Assembly: GCA_020848035.1 (NCBI GenBank)
Contig: JADLAX010000082.1
Coordinates: 117,316 to 181,315, forward strand
Source: Anaerolineae bacterium
GTDB lineage: Bacteria > Chloroflexota > Anaerolineae > Promineifilales > Promineifilaceae
Reading direction: 5' to 3'
Length of the DNA: 64,000 bases
The notes below the pieces were generated by a model, which was given only the letters and a program-made list of their open reading frames with translations, had not been told where the DNA came from and did no database searches. A program made the position numbers and the translations under genes. Below are positions 7,876 through 17,418 of the stretch, one piece after another. Within the stretch, counting starts at the first letter, position 1; every line of letters starts with the position of its first letter.

Positions 7876-8595
7876 ATGTCATCTGTCCAGTATAAACGAG
7901 TTTTGCTGAAAATGGGCGGAGAAGCCCTGGCTGGTCCGAATGGGTATGGGATTGATCCGGTTCGCGCCACGGAAGTGGCCCAAATTGTGAAGGACGTTTA
8001 CGATTTAGGCATTCAAGTGGCCCTGGTGATTGGTGGGGGTAATTTGTGGCGTGGTTCGGTGGGCAGTGCGATGGGCATGGCACGGCCGTCGGCGGACCAC
8101 ATTGGCATGATTGCCACGGTGATGAATGCCCTGGCGCTGCAAGATGCTTTGGAGCGCAAGGGGGTGGTGACACGGGTACAGACGGCGATTGAAATGCGTA
8201 CCATCGCTGAACCCTACATTCGCCTGCGGGCTATCCGGCATCTGGACAAGGGGCGTGTGGTCATTTTTGGCGGGGGCACGGGTAATCCATACTTCACCAC
8301 CGATTCGGCAGGGGCGCTGCGGGCCATGGAAATTGACGCCGACGTGATGATCAAGGCCACCAAGGTGGATGCCATTTATGACGCTGATCCGGTTCTAAAC
8401 CCCAATGCCAAGCGGTTTGACAAGATTTCTTACATTGATTTTTTGAACATGCGACTGCGGGTGATGGACAGTACGGCCGTTTCCCTCTGCATGGATAATG
8501 ATCTGCCAATTGTGGTGCTAAATTTCTGGCAGGAAAACAGCGTCAAGCGGCTGCTTTTGGGCGAATCTATTGGAACCACCATTTGCAATGTGTGA
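7876..8595 (+). CDS. pyrH: UMP kinase
   Basis: Phosphorylates UMP to UDP with ATP. It is a hexameric amino-acid-kinase-fold enzyme at the entry to pyrimidine nucleotide synthesis. Recognisable blocks are VLLKMGGEALAG at the N-terminus (phosphate loop), VALVIGGGNLWRG, RGxGNPYFTTDS-type sequence as GGGTGNPYFTTDSAGALRA, and KATKVDAIYDADP. I choose ATG 7876 (239 residues, normal length) because GGAG lies nine bases before it. An in-frame ATG at 7861 has no ribosome-binding site. The order rpsB-tsf-pyrH-frr-uppS-cdsA is a widely conserved bacterial block. Confidence 0.96.
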   Translation: MSSVQYKRVLLKMGGEALAGPNGYGIDPVRATEVAQIVKDVYDLGIQVALVIGGGNLWRGSVGSAMGMARPSADHIGMIATVMNALALQDALERKGVVTRVQTAIEMRTIAEPYIRLRAIRHLDKGRVVIFGGGTGNPYFTTDSAGALRAMEIDADVMIKATKVDAIYDADPVLNPNAKRFDKISYIDFLNMRLRVMDSTAVSLCMDNDLPIVVLNFWQENSVKRLLLGESIGTTICNV

Positions 8596-8693
8596 GTTAG
8601 GCCAATAATCGGTATACTAATAGTCAGATCCCCATACCAAACAACGTGTGGTGCATGGGCGTCTGCCTTGCGTTAAAATTTGCACTCAGGTGC

Positions 8694-8721
8694 TTGGCAG
8701 AAATTCTTTCATAAAGATAAT
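8694..8721 (+). promoter_or_regulatory. Probable promoter of frr-uppS-cdsA
   Basis: TTGGCA at 8694-8699 and GATAAT at 8716-8721 with a 16-bp spacer, about 100 bp before frr. A second -10-like TATACT lies at 8613-8618, without a good -35. Confidence 0.5.
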
Positions 8722-8819
8722 GTCAAACTGCCAATTACTTGAGGAAACCGCCCAAAAAGTATGTTTTTTCTTCCAAAAACTTGGTGCGGTTTACGAAACG
8801 ATTCCCCAAGGAGGTTGAA

Positions 8820-9377
8820 ATGATACGTGAGCTTTTACATGAGGCTGAAAGCCGCATGCGTGGGGCTATAACATCTCTGGAAGCGGACGTAGCCGGTTAC
8901 CGGACGGGGCGGGCCTCGCCGCAGTTGATTGAAAAGTTGGAAGTAGAAATATACGGCCAGGCGATGAACCTGATTCAGATTGCTGTCATTTCTGTGCCTG
9001 AACCGCAGCAGCTGGCGATACGGCCGTATGACGCCAGCTCCATTTCGGCCATCGAACGCGCCATTTTAAAGTCCAACCTTGGCCTGATGCCCAATAACGA
9101 TGGCAAAATCATTCGCCTGAACCTGCCGCGCCTCACCGAAGAACGCCGCCGCGATCTGACCAAACTCCTGGCGCGCCGCGTCGAAGAAGCCAAGGTGGCC
9201 GTGCGCAACGTGCGTCGTGACGCCCTCAACGATTTACGCGATTTTAAGAATGAGTCGATGATCACTGAAGACGAATTTTTCCGGGGTCAAGACGAGCTGC
9301 AGGATTTAACCGATAAATATGTGAGTGAAATTGACTCGTTGGGAAGCCAGAAAGAAAAAGAGATTATGGAAGTATAG
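8820..9377 (+). CDS. frr: Ribosome recycling factor
   Basis: Splits post-termination ribosomes together with EF-G. The 185 residues from ATG 8820 equal the canonical length of the family. A strong AAGGAGG lies at 8808-8814, so longer in-frame starts upstream are unlikely. Signature sequence includes GYRTGRASPQLIEKLEVEIYG near residue 25 and the C-terminal helices LTKLLARRVEEAKVAVRNVR and SEIDSLGSQKEKEIMEV. The stop abuts the uppS start region, so the two are probably co-translated. Confidence 0.96.
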   Translation: MIRELLHEAESRMRGAITSLEADVAGYRTGRASPQLIEKLEVEIYGQAMNLIQIAVISVPEPQQLAIRPYDASSISAIERAILKSNLGLMPNNDGKIIRLNLPRLTEERRRDLTKLLARRVEEAKVAVRNVRRDALNDLRDFKNESMITEDEFFRGQDELQDLTDKYVSEIDSLGSQKEKEIMEV

Positions 9378-9385
9378 TGGTGGGT

Positions 9386-10120
9386 ATGGCAAATAACGAC
9401 AAGCCCCTGGATTTAGAACTGTATCGTATCCCCCAGCATGTGGCCATTATCATGGATGGTAACGGCCGTTGGGCGCGTAAGCGTAACCTGCCCAGACATG
9501 CGGGTCATCGTGCCGGGGCGGAAAATTTGCGCCGCATCATCAATGCCAGCGTCGAGTTTGGTATCAAAATCCTCACCATTTATGCTTTTTCCACAGAAAA
9601 TTGGGGCCGTCCCGAACGCGAAGTGCGCGCCCTGATGAAAATCATTGCCCGCGTTCTGGACCAGGAGCTGAACGAGCTAAACGACCAGGGTGTTTGCCTG
9701 CACCATCTGGGCGACCTGGCCGGGGTGGAGCAAGATTTGCAGAACAAGGTGCGCAAAGCCATCGAGCTGACCAAAAATAACGATCGTCTTATTTTGAATG
9801 TGGCGTTTAACTATGGCGGGCGGGCTGAAATTTTGCACGCTGTGCGCCAGATGTTGGCCGACGAGATTGCCCCCGAAACCCTCACCGAAAGTTTGTTTAG
9901 CTCCTATTTGTTCACGCGTGGTTTGCCTGATCCCGATCTGGTCATTCGTACCAGCGGCGAACTGCGCATCAGCAATTTCCTCATCTGGCAGGCTGCCTAC
10001 TCTGAGTTTTACCCGACGCCGGTTTATTGGCCAGACTTCGGCCGCGAAGAGTTGTACGAGGCGATTGCGGCTTTTAATCAGCGTGAACGGCGATTTGGTC
10101 TGGTGACTGAAACGCCCTGA
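9386..10120 (+). CDS. uppS: Undecaprenyl/polyprenyl diphosphate synthase (cis-prenyltransferase)
   Basis: Condenses isopentenyl diphosphate units onto farnesyl diphosphate to make the C55 lipid carrier for peptidoglycan and other envelope polymers. The catalytic block HVAIIMDGNGRWARKRN holds the essential Asp, and further signatures are YAFSTENWGRP and RTSGELRISNFLIWQ with YSE.YP after it. The length is 244 residues from ATG 9386. GTG codons at 9377 and 9380 in the same frame could also be used. The invariant DGNGRW motif is encoded through one of the genome's AACGGCCGTT palindromes. It lies in an operon with frr and cdsA. Confidence 0.95.
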   Translation: MANNDKPLDLELYRIPQHVAIIMDGNGRWARKRNLPRHAGHRAGAENLRRIINASVEFGIKILTIYAFSTENWGRPEREVRALMKIIARVLDQELNELNDQGVCLHHLGDLAGVEQDLQNKVRKAIELTKNNDRLILNVAFNYGGRAEILHAVRQMLADEIAPETLTESLFSSYLFTRGLPDPDLVIRTSGELRISNFLIWQAAYSEFYPTPVYWPDFGREELYEAIAAFNQRERRFGLVTETP

Positions 10121-10169
10121 TTTGTTTTGGTCGTTGGGAAACGGCCGTAATTCATCCGCCATCTAAATT

Positions 10170-10985
10170 ATGTTCTTGCAACGTGCCTTAATCTCCTTAA
10201 CCCTGGGTCCATTGGCGTTATACCTGATCTACCTGGGCGGCCTGTTTTACTTCGTTCCCCTTGCTATTATTCTGCTACTGGCAACGTTAGAATATACTCA
10301 TCTCGTTAAAAATATTGGCTGGGTGGTCCCGTCATTTTTGCTGGTGCCCGTTGTCGTTGTTCAGTGGCTGTTGGCGCAGTGGCCCAATCAATCCTTGTTT
10401 GCCCCGGTGCTGTTGGTTAGCCTGTTCCTGGTGGCGGCTTATGCCCTCTGGCAGTATGAAAAACGCGCCAGCCAAACCGTTCCCGCCGATTGGTTTGCCT
10501 TAATGGCTGGTTTTATCCTCTTCGGTTGGGTATGTGGCCACTTTTTCCGCTTGCGCGCCATGCCAGAGATGGCCTGGCAGTGGACCATGCTGGCCATGCT
10601 CAGCACCTGGATTGCCGATTCTGGGGCCTACCTGGTGGGGCGTTTTATGGCGGGCAAGGTGGTTTTGGGCAAACACGCCCTCACACCACGTCTCAGCCCC
10701 AATAAAACGGTTGAGGGATTTTTCGGCGGCGTCGTTTTGGGCACATTGTTTACCGTCTTGATTGGTTCCCTGCTGGAAATTGAGTTTGTCCCGGCCCTGG
10801 TGCTTGGTTTACTGGTTTCCACGCTGGGTACGGTTGGTGATTTAAGCATCTCTTTGCTAAAACGGGAGGCGGGTGTCAAAGATTCAGGCAATTTGTTCCC
10901 TGGGCACGGTGGAGCTTTAGACCGAATTGATTCTCTCATGTGGACTGTGGCCATCGCCTATTATTTGGCGCAGCTGTTTTTATAA
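10170..10985 (+). CDS. cdsA: Phosphatidate cytidylyltransferase (CDP-diacylglycerol synthase)
   Basis: Integral membrane enzyme converting phosphatidate and CTP to CDP-diacylglycerol, the branch point for acidic phospholipids. Its 271 residues have about seven or eight hydrophobic segments. The family signature is clear near the C-terminus: LSPNKTVEGFFGG, GDLSISLLKREAGVKDSGN and FPGHGGALDRIDSL, including the conserved Asp residues that bind metal. It follows uppS by 49 bp. The inositol-phosphate synthase at 25.4 kb could supply the partner for a phosphatidylinositol-type lipid, which is inference. Confidence 0.93.
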   Translation: MFLQRALISLTLGPLALYLIYLGGLFYFVPLAIILLLATLEYTHLVKNIGWVVPSFLLVPVVVVQWLLAQWPNQSLFAPVLLVSLFLVAAYALWQYEKRASQTVPADWFALMAGFILFGWVCGHFFRLRAMPEMAWQWTMLAMLSTWIADSGAYLVGRFMAGKVVLGKHALTPRLSPNKTVEGFFGGVVLGTLFTVLIGSLLEIEFVPALVLGLLVSTLGTVGDLSISLLKREAGVKDSGNLFPGHGGALDRIDSLMWTVAIAYYLAQLFL

Positions 10986-11145
10986 TCTCGTTTAAATTGG
11001 CAGCTGCTGCCGTGAAAATTTAGGGTGCCCTGCATTCAGCTTGGGCCCACGCTTGTGGCCAGCGAGGTGATCTTCCCACACTCACTTACTCGGCTGTGCC
11101 ATCATTTCCCACTTTTATAAAGAACCGCGAGAGGAGGCACAAAGT

Positions 11146-12153
<1,008 letters not shown>

Positions 12154-12163
12154 ATGGCAAGAA

Positions 12164-12195
12164 GTGGTGGGGGAAACGGCCGTTTCCCCCACCAC
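12164..12195. repeat. Perfect 32-nt palindrome built on the AACGGCCGTT core
   Basis: The left half GTGGTGGGGGAAACGG (12164-12179) is the exact reverse complement of the right half (12180-12195), with no loop. It begins 11 bases after the fbp stop. It may serve as the fbp terminator (AAATTT follows) and looks like the most complete version of the dispersed palindrome. Confidence 0.85.
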
Positions 12196-12238
12196 AAATT
12201 TCCTATCACTCAGGGCGAAAATCTGGCTTTTTCAATCG

Positions 12239-12267
12239 TTGACGGAGTTTTAGCGGCGTGTTATACT
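12239..12267 (+). promoter_or_regulatory. Promoter of rho
   Basis: TTGACG at 12239-12244 and TATACT at 12262-12267 with an ideal 17-bp spacer. Start of transcription is expected near 12274. Confidence 0.8.
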
Positions 12268-12273
12268 CTTCTC

Positions 12274-12683
12274 GCCCATACATAGGACGCCTTGTTAACT
12301 CCCTGATCCAGAGAAATTGAAAGTTAAAACCTGTTTTTGAATTTTACCTGCACTGAAAATTCCCCTGAATTTGTGGAAGCCATAAGCTATTGTTTGATCA
12401 TTTCAACCGCTGGTGAGAATTGAATATCCAACAAGTATGATTATGAAGCCTCTATGACAAGGCGCTTAGGAATCCATTCCCGGCGTTCCTCCTGTCAGGC
12501 ATCATTGGAATCAGATTAACTTCATGCTCGATCCCAAACCAATTGCAAAAAATAGCTGCCCAAAATTACCAAACAAAAATTATTGACTCAACAACTGCTT
12601 CCACCGAATGAACTTCGCTGCGGAGAGTTGCGAGATACTATTTGCACATTCAGCACTGTCAAGTGCGTTGTGGAGAAAACTGT
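12274..12683 (+). promoter_or_regulatory. Long untranslated leader of rho
   Basis: About 410 nt with markedly lower GC than the flanking genes and no credible reading frame. It is rich in A, C and T runs with few stable hairpins, as expected of a Rho-accessible RNA. In other bacteria rho is autoregulated by Rho-dependent termination in its own leader, so a similar role here is a reasonable inference. Confidence 0.5.
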
Positions 12684-13961
12684 ATGGATATCGGCGAATT
12701 AGAATCTAAGAAAATTACTGAGCTGCGTGACATGGCCCGTGAAATGGACATCCCCGGCTTTAGCACTATGAAAAAGCAGGGGCTGGTCTATGAGCTTCTG
12801 CGGGCCAATGCCCAGTCCCAGGGTTACGATTTTCGTGGCGGTGTGCTGGAAATTGTAGACGATGATAAGCAAACGATGGGCTTTTTGCGGGCCAAAAATT
12901 ATCTGCCCGGCCCGGATGATATTTATGTGTCCAATTCGCAAATTCGCCGCCTGGGGTTGCGGACGGGTGATTGGGTGATGGGCCAGGTTCGTGCGCCCAA
13001 GGACAACGAAAAGTATTACAGTTTGCTGCGGGTGGAATCGGTCAATGGGATGAGCCCTGACCTGGCCAAAAAACGGCCCCGCTATGAAACATTAACCCCC
13101 ATTTTCCCCGACCAAAAATTGAAATTAGAGACCCAGCCCAACATCCTGTCGACCCGGTTGTTGGACTTGGTTGCGCCGATTGGCCGCGGCCAGCGTGGTT
13201 TGATTGTATCGCCGCCCAAAGCCGGTAAAACAACCGTTTTGAAGGAGATTGCCAACGGTATTTCCTCCAATTACCCGGATGTGCATTTGATGGTGGTGCT
13301 GATTGGTGAGCGGCCGGAAGAAGTAACGGATATGGACCGCTCGATTGATGGTGAAGTGATCAGCTCCACCTTTGATGAGCCGGTACGGCAGCACTGTAAG
13401 GTGGCGGAAATGGCTCTGGAACGGGCCAAGCGGCTGGTGGAAGCTGGCCGGGATGTGGTCATTTTGCTGGACTCGATTACCCGGTTGGCCCGTGGTTATA
13501 ACCTGACTGTTTCGCCAAGCGGCCGTACACTGTCTGGTGGTTTGGACCCGACGGCTTTGTACCCGCCCAAACGCTTTTTTGGGGCGGCGCGTAACCTGGA
13601 GTTTGGCGGCAGCCTGACCATCATCGGGACCTGTCTGGTAGACACCGGCAGCCGTATGGACGACGTGATTTACGAGGAGTTTAAGGGTACCGGTAACATG
13701 GAACTCCTGTTGAGCCGTCGTTTGCAGGAACGCCGCGTCTTCCCGGCCTTCGACATCGAGCGGTCCAGCACTCGTCGTGAAGATTTGCTGCTTTCTGGCG
13801 ACGAATTGCAGCGGGTGTACATGATGCGCCGTATGTTGGGCCATTTGATGGACACACCGGGCTACGACATTAGCAGCGCTACCGGGGCCGTGATGGAGCG
13901 TTTGCGTTCGACTCGAACCAACTACGAATTCCTGGAAACGCTGACCAAAGATATGATGTAG
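12684..13961 (+). CDS. rho: Transcription termination factor Rho
   Basis: Hexameric RNA-dependent ATPase that terminates transcription. The order is an N-terminal Rho_N helix domain (ITELRDMAREMDIPGFSTMK), an RNA-binding cold-shock domain (GFLRAKNYLPGPDDIYVS) and the ATPase core with Walker A PPKAGKTTVLKEIANG, Walker B VVILLDSITRLARGYN and the Q/R-loop region. I use ATG 12684 (425 residues, normal length), because GGAG lies eight bases before it; an upstream in-frame ATG gives an unrelated extension. A perfect intrinsic terminator follows. Confidence 0.96.
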   Translation: MDIGELESKKITELRDMAREMDIPGFSTMKKQGLVYELLRANAQSQGYDFRGGVLEIVDDDKQTMGFLRAKNYLPGPDDIYVSNSQIRRLGLRTGDWVMGQVRAPKDNEKYYSLLRVESVNGMSPDLAKKRPRYETLTPIFPDQKLKLETQPNILSTRLLDLVAPIGRGQRGLIVSPPKAGKTTVLKEIANGISSNYPDVHLMVVLIGERPEEVTDMDRSIDGEVISSTFDEPVRQHCKVAEMALERAKRLVEAGRDVVILLDSITRLARGYNLTVSPSGRTLSGGLDPTALYPPKRFFGAARNLEFGGSLTIIGTCLVDTGSRMDDVIYEEFKGTGNMELLLSRRLQERRVFPAFDIERSSTRREDLLLSGDELQRVYMMRRMLGHLMDTPGYDISSATGAVMERLRSTRTNYEFLETLTKDMM

Positions 13962-13998
13962 TTCAACATTGAGTTGAAGCTGAATGAACTGTAAGAAA

Positions 13999-14024
13999 AC
14001 GGGCCTGCCATCAGGCCCGTTTTT
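13999..14024 (+). terminator. Intrinsic terminator of rho
   Basis: Stem ACGGGCCTG (13999-14007) with CAGGCCCGT (14012-14020), 4-nt loop, extended by AAA/TTT pairs and followed by T residues. Confidence 0.93.
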
Positions 14025-14064
14025 GCTGTGGGCACAGTTTGTGATAGCATCCTGCGTTTGAGAC

Positions 14065-15141
14065 ATGGTGAACGAGCAACGTTTCTGGCACCGTTTAAGC
14101 GGGCATCTAATACTGGCGGGTGGAGCACTTATTTTAATTGCCCTTGGACAATTTCAGTGGAATACGGCTGAGACGGAACTGGCGGCGGCTACGGCCGTTC
14201 CTACCCCCGTTTCCCTGGCCGCTGACCTGCTCAGTCAGACAGAAATTGTCACCCCAACGCTTGTGCCGCAGGGCAGCCTGCCGGTCATCAACGACGACAC
14301 CCTGGCCCCGCTGCCCAATCCCCACACATACCAAACCAAACCCCCTGACCACAATTTCCAAATGCATGAGGTGGCTCGCGGGGAAACACCAAATATCATC
14401 GCCGGCCAGTATGGTATTTCTGCGGATACCTTGCTGGGTGGTAATACGTGGCTGAGCCAGGAGTCGAACCAGCTGCAAGTGGGAGCACAGCTGGTCATCT
14501 TGCCGGTAAATGGCGTGCTGCACAAAGTGCGCGCCGGGGAGACGATTGAGAGCATTGCCGAGCTGTACCAGGTGCCGGCGGACGACATCATTGCTTATGC
14601 GCCGAACAATCTGGAGTTTCCTTTTTACCGGCTGGTGCCGGAGACGGAGCTGGTCATTCCGGGGGCGTCGATTGGGCAATTTTTCTTTACGGCACCTAAG
14701 TCGGTGGCGACTAATGCGGCCGGGGAGCCGCAGTGGAAGGTGTTTGGCACAGGAACGTATATTTGGCCGGTAAACGGCCGTTGCCTCACCCAATTTTACA
14801 ACGGCTTCCACCCGGCCATTGATGTATCTTCTAGCGAGGGTTCCCCGGTGTACGCCTCCGACACCGGCACCGTGACCTATGCCAGCTTTGCCGCCGGAAC
14901 GTATTACGATTACGGCAACCTCATTGTGCTGAACCACGGCAACGGCTTTGAGACGTTTTACGCCCATCTCAGCAGCATTGGTGTCTTTCCCGGGCAGACG
15001 GTGACCCAGGGTGAGTTGATAGGTTTTACCGGCAATACTGGCCGATCCAGCGGCCCGCACATCCACTTTGAAATTCGCGACCGCGACTTTCGTATCAACC
15101 CCCTCGACCGGCTTGGTGGTGGTTATCAGGACTGCTCCTAA
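14065..15141 (+). CDS. LysM-M23 cell-wall metallopeptidase, copy 1
   Basis: Predicted membrane-anchored murein endopeptidase or septation-activator-like protein of 358 residues. A single N-terminal hydrophobic segment (about residues 14-32) is followed by a Pro/Thr-rich linker. Two LysM peptidoglycan-binding modules lie at about 95-145 and 148-195 (HEVARGETPNIIAGQYGISA; HKVRAGETIESIAELYQVPA). The C-terminal peptidase_M23 domain has metal ligands in FHPAIDVS and HIHFEI plus YAHLSS. All expected ligands are present, so it is probably active. The next gene is a tandem paralogue. ATG 14065 and GTG 14068 are both possible starts. Confidence 0.88.
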   Translation: MVNEQRFWHRLSGHLILAGGALILIALGQFQWNTAETELAAATAVPTPVSLAADLLSQTEIVTPTLVPQGSLPVINDDTLAPLPNPHTYQTKPPDHNFQMHEVARGETPNIIAGQYGISADTLLGGNTWLSQESNQLQVGAQLVILPVNGVLHKVRAGETIESIAELYQVPADDIIAYAPNNLEFPFYRLVPETELVIPGASIGQFFFTAPKSVATNAAGEPQWKVFGTGTYIWPVNGRCLTQFYNGFHPAIDVSSSEGSPVYASDTGTVTYASFAAGTYYDYGNLIVLNHGNGFETFYAHLSSIGVFPGQTVTQGELIGFTGNTGRSSGPHIHFEIRDRDFRINPLDRLGGGYQDCS

Positions 15142-15232
15142 CTCGGCACCCATTTCCCCGGAAACTGTAAGCATTAATATTTCAAGATTTCAGGCGGTTT
15201 CCGGGGAAGTTTGCTGAGATACAGGTATCGTT

Positions 15233-16294
15233 ATGAACAAATTTGGACCGATCTGGCAACGTTGGCAAGGACATTTTGTCATTGTCGGCATCGCCTTACT
15301 CATTTTGCTCATCTGGCGCTTTGGCTTGCGCCCCAGTATTGTGGCGGTGGCTGAAGCGGGTGAGGTGGGGGAAACGGCCGTTACCCCCCTCGCCGAACCA
15401 GATGCCACAGCCGATACCAGCGACCCGCTCCAGTTTGGTGGCGGCGATTTGCCCGTGCTGGATGACAGCAGCCTGGTCCCCGCGCCCAATCCGCTCACGT
15501 TTGAAGGACAAACGCCGGAACACGAGTTTGTGATTCATACCGTCGTACGCGGCGAAACGCCCAATGGCATCGCCGAGCAGTATGGTATTGAGCCAGAAAC
15601 GATTTTGGGCGGCAATCCCCGCCTAAGCGAGGAGTCCAGCTTGCTGCAAGTTGGTACAGAGCTAATTATCCTGCCCATAGACGGCGTGCTGCACGACATA
15701 CAGCCGGGCGACACGTTGGAAAGCCTCTCGCTGCAATACGGTATTCCTGTGGAGGATATCATCGCTTACGAGCCGAATAACCTGGAATTTCCCTACCGCC
15801 TGGAGCCAGAGACTCAGATTTTGGTGCCTGGCGCGGTGCGTGAGCTGTTTGTCTGGACGCCGCCCGATCTGTCCTCTGTGGGCGGCACATCTTCAGAAGG
15901 GGGCAGCGTACGGCCGATTATCGTGGGTACGGGCACGTTCATCTATCCGGTGAACTCACGCAACTTCACTCAGTTTTTCTGGTATGGCCATCCTGGGATT
16001 GATATTGCGCTGCCGGAGGGATCGGCCGTATACGCCGCCGATACCGGCACGGTGACTTATGCTGGTTATAATAATTTTGGCTATGGTAATCTAATCGTCG
16101 TTAACCACGGCAATGGCTATGAGACGTTTTACGGCCATCTTAGCAGCTTCAACGTGTCGCCGGGGCAGATTGTCTACCAGGGGAATGTGATTGGGGGGAC
16201 GGGCAACACCGGCAACTCCTCTGGGCCGCACATCCACTTCGAAATTCGCATCAACAACAACCGGGATAATCCCTGCTGGTACATCGGCTGTTAG
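15233..16294 (+). CDS. LysM-M23 cell-wall metallopeptidase, copy 2
   Basis: Paralogue of the preceding gene with the same order: membrane anchor (about residues 14-30), linker, two LysM modules (HTVVRGETPNGIAEQYGIEP; HDIQPGDTLESLSLQYGIPV) and a peptidase_M23 domain. The 353 residues keep the metal ligands in GHPGIDIALPEG and SGPHIHFEIR and the motif YGHLSS. The linkers and the region between LysM and M23 differ most between the copies. This fits an old tandem duplication with retained function. The stop lies just before an inverted repeat that separates it from the convergent rlmN. Confidence 0.88.
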   Translation: MNKFGPIWQRWQGHFVIVGIALLILLIWRFGLRPSIVAVAEAGEVGETAVTPLAEPDATADTSDPLQFGGGDLPVLDDSSLVPAPNPLTFEGQTPEHEFVIHTVVRGETPNGIAEQYGIEPETILGGNPRLSEESSLLQVGTELIILPIDGVLHDIQPGDTLESLSLQYGIPVEDIIAYEPNNLEFPYRLEPETQILVPGAVRELFVWTPPDLSSVGGTSSEGGSVRPIIVGTGTFIYPVNSRNFTQFFWYGHPGIDIALPEGSAVYAADTGTVTYAGYNNFGYGNLIVVNHGNGYETFYGHLSSFNVSPGQIVYQGNVIGGTGNTGNSSGPHIHFEIRINNNRDNPCWYIGC

Positions 16295-16297
16295 TTT

Positions 16298-16342
16298 CGG
16301 TAATCCGTGATCCGTTATCGGTTAACCGTTTACGGATTACCG
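16298..16342. repeat. GGTAATC-type inverted repeat between convergent genes
   Basis: CGGTAATCCGT (16298-16308) pairs with ACGGATTACCG (16332-16342), and related 7-bp units lie between. A second copy of this family is at 19758-19830. It may act as a two-way terminator for the M23 gene and rlmN. Confidence 0.6.
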
Positions 16343-16343
16343 T

Positions 16344-17384
16344 TCACTGATTACCGACCACCCGGTCCCTCAGCTGGCCGCAGCCCGCCTGGATATCAAT
16401 ACCGCGCCGCACGCGCACCGTGCTGCTGACGCCGTAATGGCTCAGTTCAGCCTGGAACGCCTCGACGCGTTCCTTGGAGGAGGGGCCGCCGCTAAAACCG
16501 GCGGTGGGGTTGAGCGGAATCAGGTTGACGTGGCACAACATGCCGCGCAGCAAGTTGCCCAGCGCCCGCGCCTGCTCAATCGTGTCGTTTTCGCCGGAGA
16601 TGAGCGCCCATTCAAACGTCAGCCGACGGCCTGTCTTCTCGATGTAGTAATGGCAGGCGTCCATTAGCTCGGCAATGGGCCAGCGGTGGTTGATGGGAAT
16701 GAGCTTGTCCCGTTCGGCGTCGGTGGCGGCATGTAGGGAGATGGCCAGCGGGGTCTGGCGCTGCTCATCGGCGTAGCGGCGGATGGCGGGCACCAGCCCC
16801 ACAGTGGAGATGGTGATTCTGCGTGCCCCCAGGTTGAAGCCAGTTTCGTCGGTGAGGCGGTCGATGGCGGTGAGGGTGTTGTCGTAATTGTGCAGCGGTT
16901 CGCCCATGCCCATCATCACAATGTTGGTGACGTGTTCCTCGGTGAGGGACAGCTCGTGGGCAAAGTAGAGCACCTGGGCCACGATTTCGCTGACCGTGAG
17001 GTTGCGGAAGAAGCCCATCTGCCCGGTGGCGCAAAAGACACAGCCCATGGCGCAGCCCGCCTGGGTGCTGATGCACAGCGTGCGCCGCTTGTCGTAGCGC
17101 ATGAGCACCGTCTCGATGTATTGGCCGTCGGGCAGCTTAAAAAGAACCTTTTTGGTTTGGCCATCACTGGAATATTCTTCACTGGCAATGGTGGCGCTGT
17201 GGATAACCGCGTTGGCTTCCAGCTTCTCAATCAAGCTCTTCGGCAAATTGCGCATTTCGGCAAAGTCGGTGACGTGCTTTTTGTACAGCCACTCCCAAAT
17301 CTGCTTCGCCCGAAACTTCGGTTCGCCCAATTGAGTCAGAAAGTCAATTAGTTGTTCAAAGGTCAAATCAATAATATATTGCAT
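16344..17384 (-). CDS. rlmN: 23S rRNA/tRNA adenine-C2 methyltransferase (radical SAM)
   Basis: Methylates C2 of A2503 in 23S rRNA and of A37 in some tRNAs. The radical-SAM cluster is CVFC plus the preceding Cys in TQAGCAMGCVFCATGQMGF. GEPLHNYDN and ISTVGLVPAIRRYA are typical. The C-terminal Cys in GCGQL is the residue that forms the methyl-carrying intermediate. I start at ATG 17384 (346 residues), which matches the family N-terminus; a longer in-frame extension has no similarity. No clear ribosome-binding site is visible. The gene is convergent with the M23 pair. Confidence 0.94.
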   Translation of the reverse strand: MQYIIDLTFEQLIDFLTQLGEPKFRAKQIWEWLYKKHVTDFAEMRNLPKSLIEKLEANAVIHSATIASEEYSSDGQTKKVLFKLPDGQYIETVLMRYDKRRTLCISTQAGCAMGCVFCATGQMGFFRNLTVSEIVAQVLYFAHELSLTEEHVTNIVMMGMGEPLHNYDNTLTAIDRLTDETGFNLGARRITISTVGLVPAIRRYADEQRQTPLAISLHAATDAERDKLIPINHRWPIAELMDACHYYIEKTGRRLTFEWALISGENDTIEQARALGNLLRGMLCHVNLIPLNPTAGFSGGPSSKERVEAFQAELSHYGVSSTVRVRRGIDIQAGCGQLRDRVVGNQ

Positions 17385-17418
17385 AAGATTGGAGTTACCA
17401 GAAGGGAACCATTGATAG

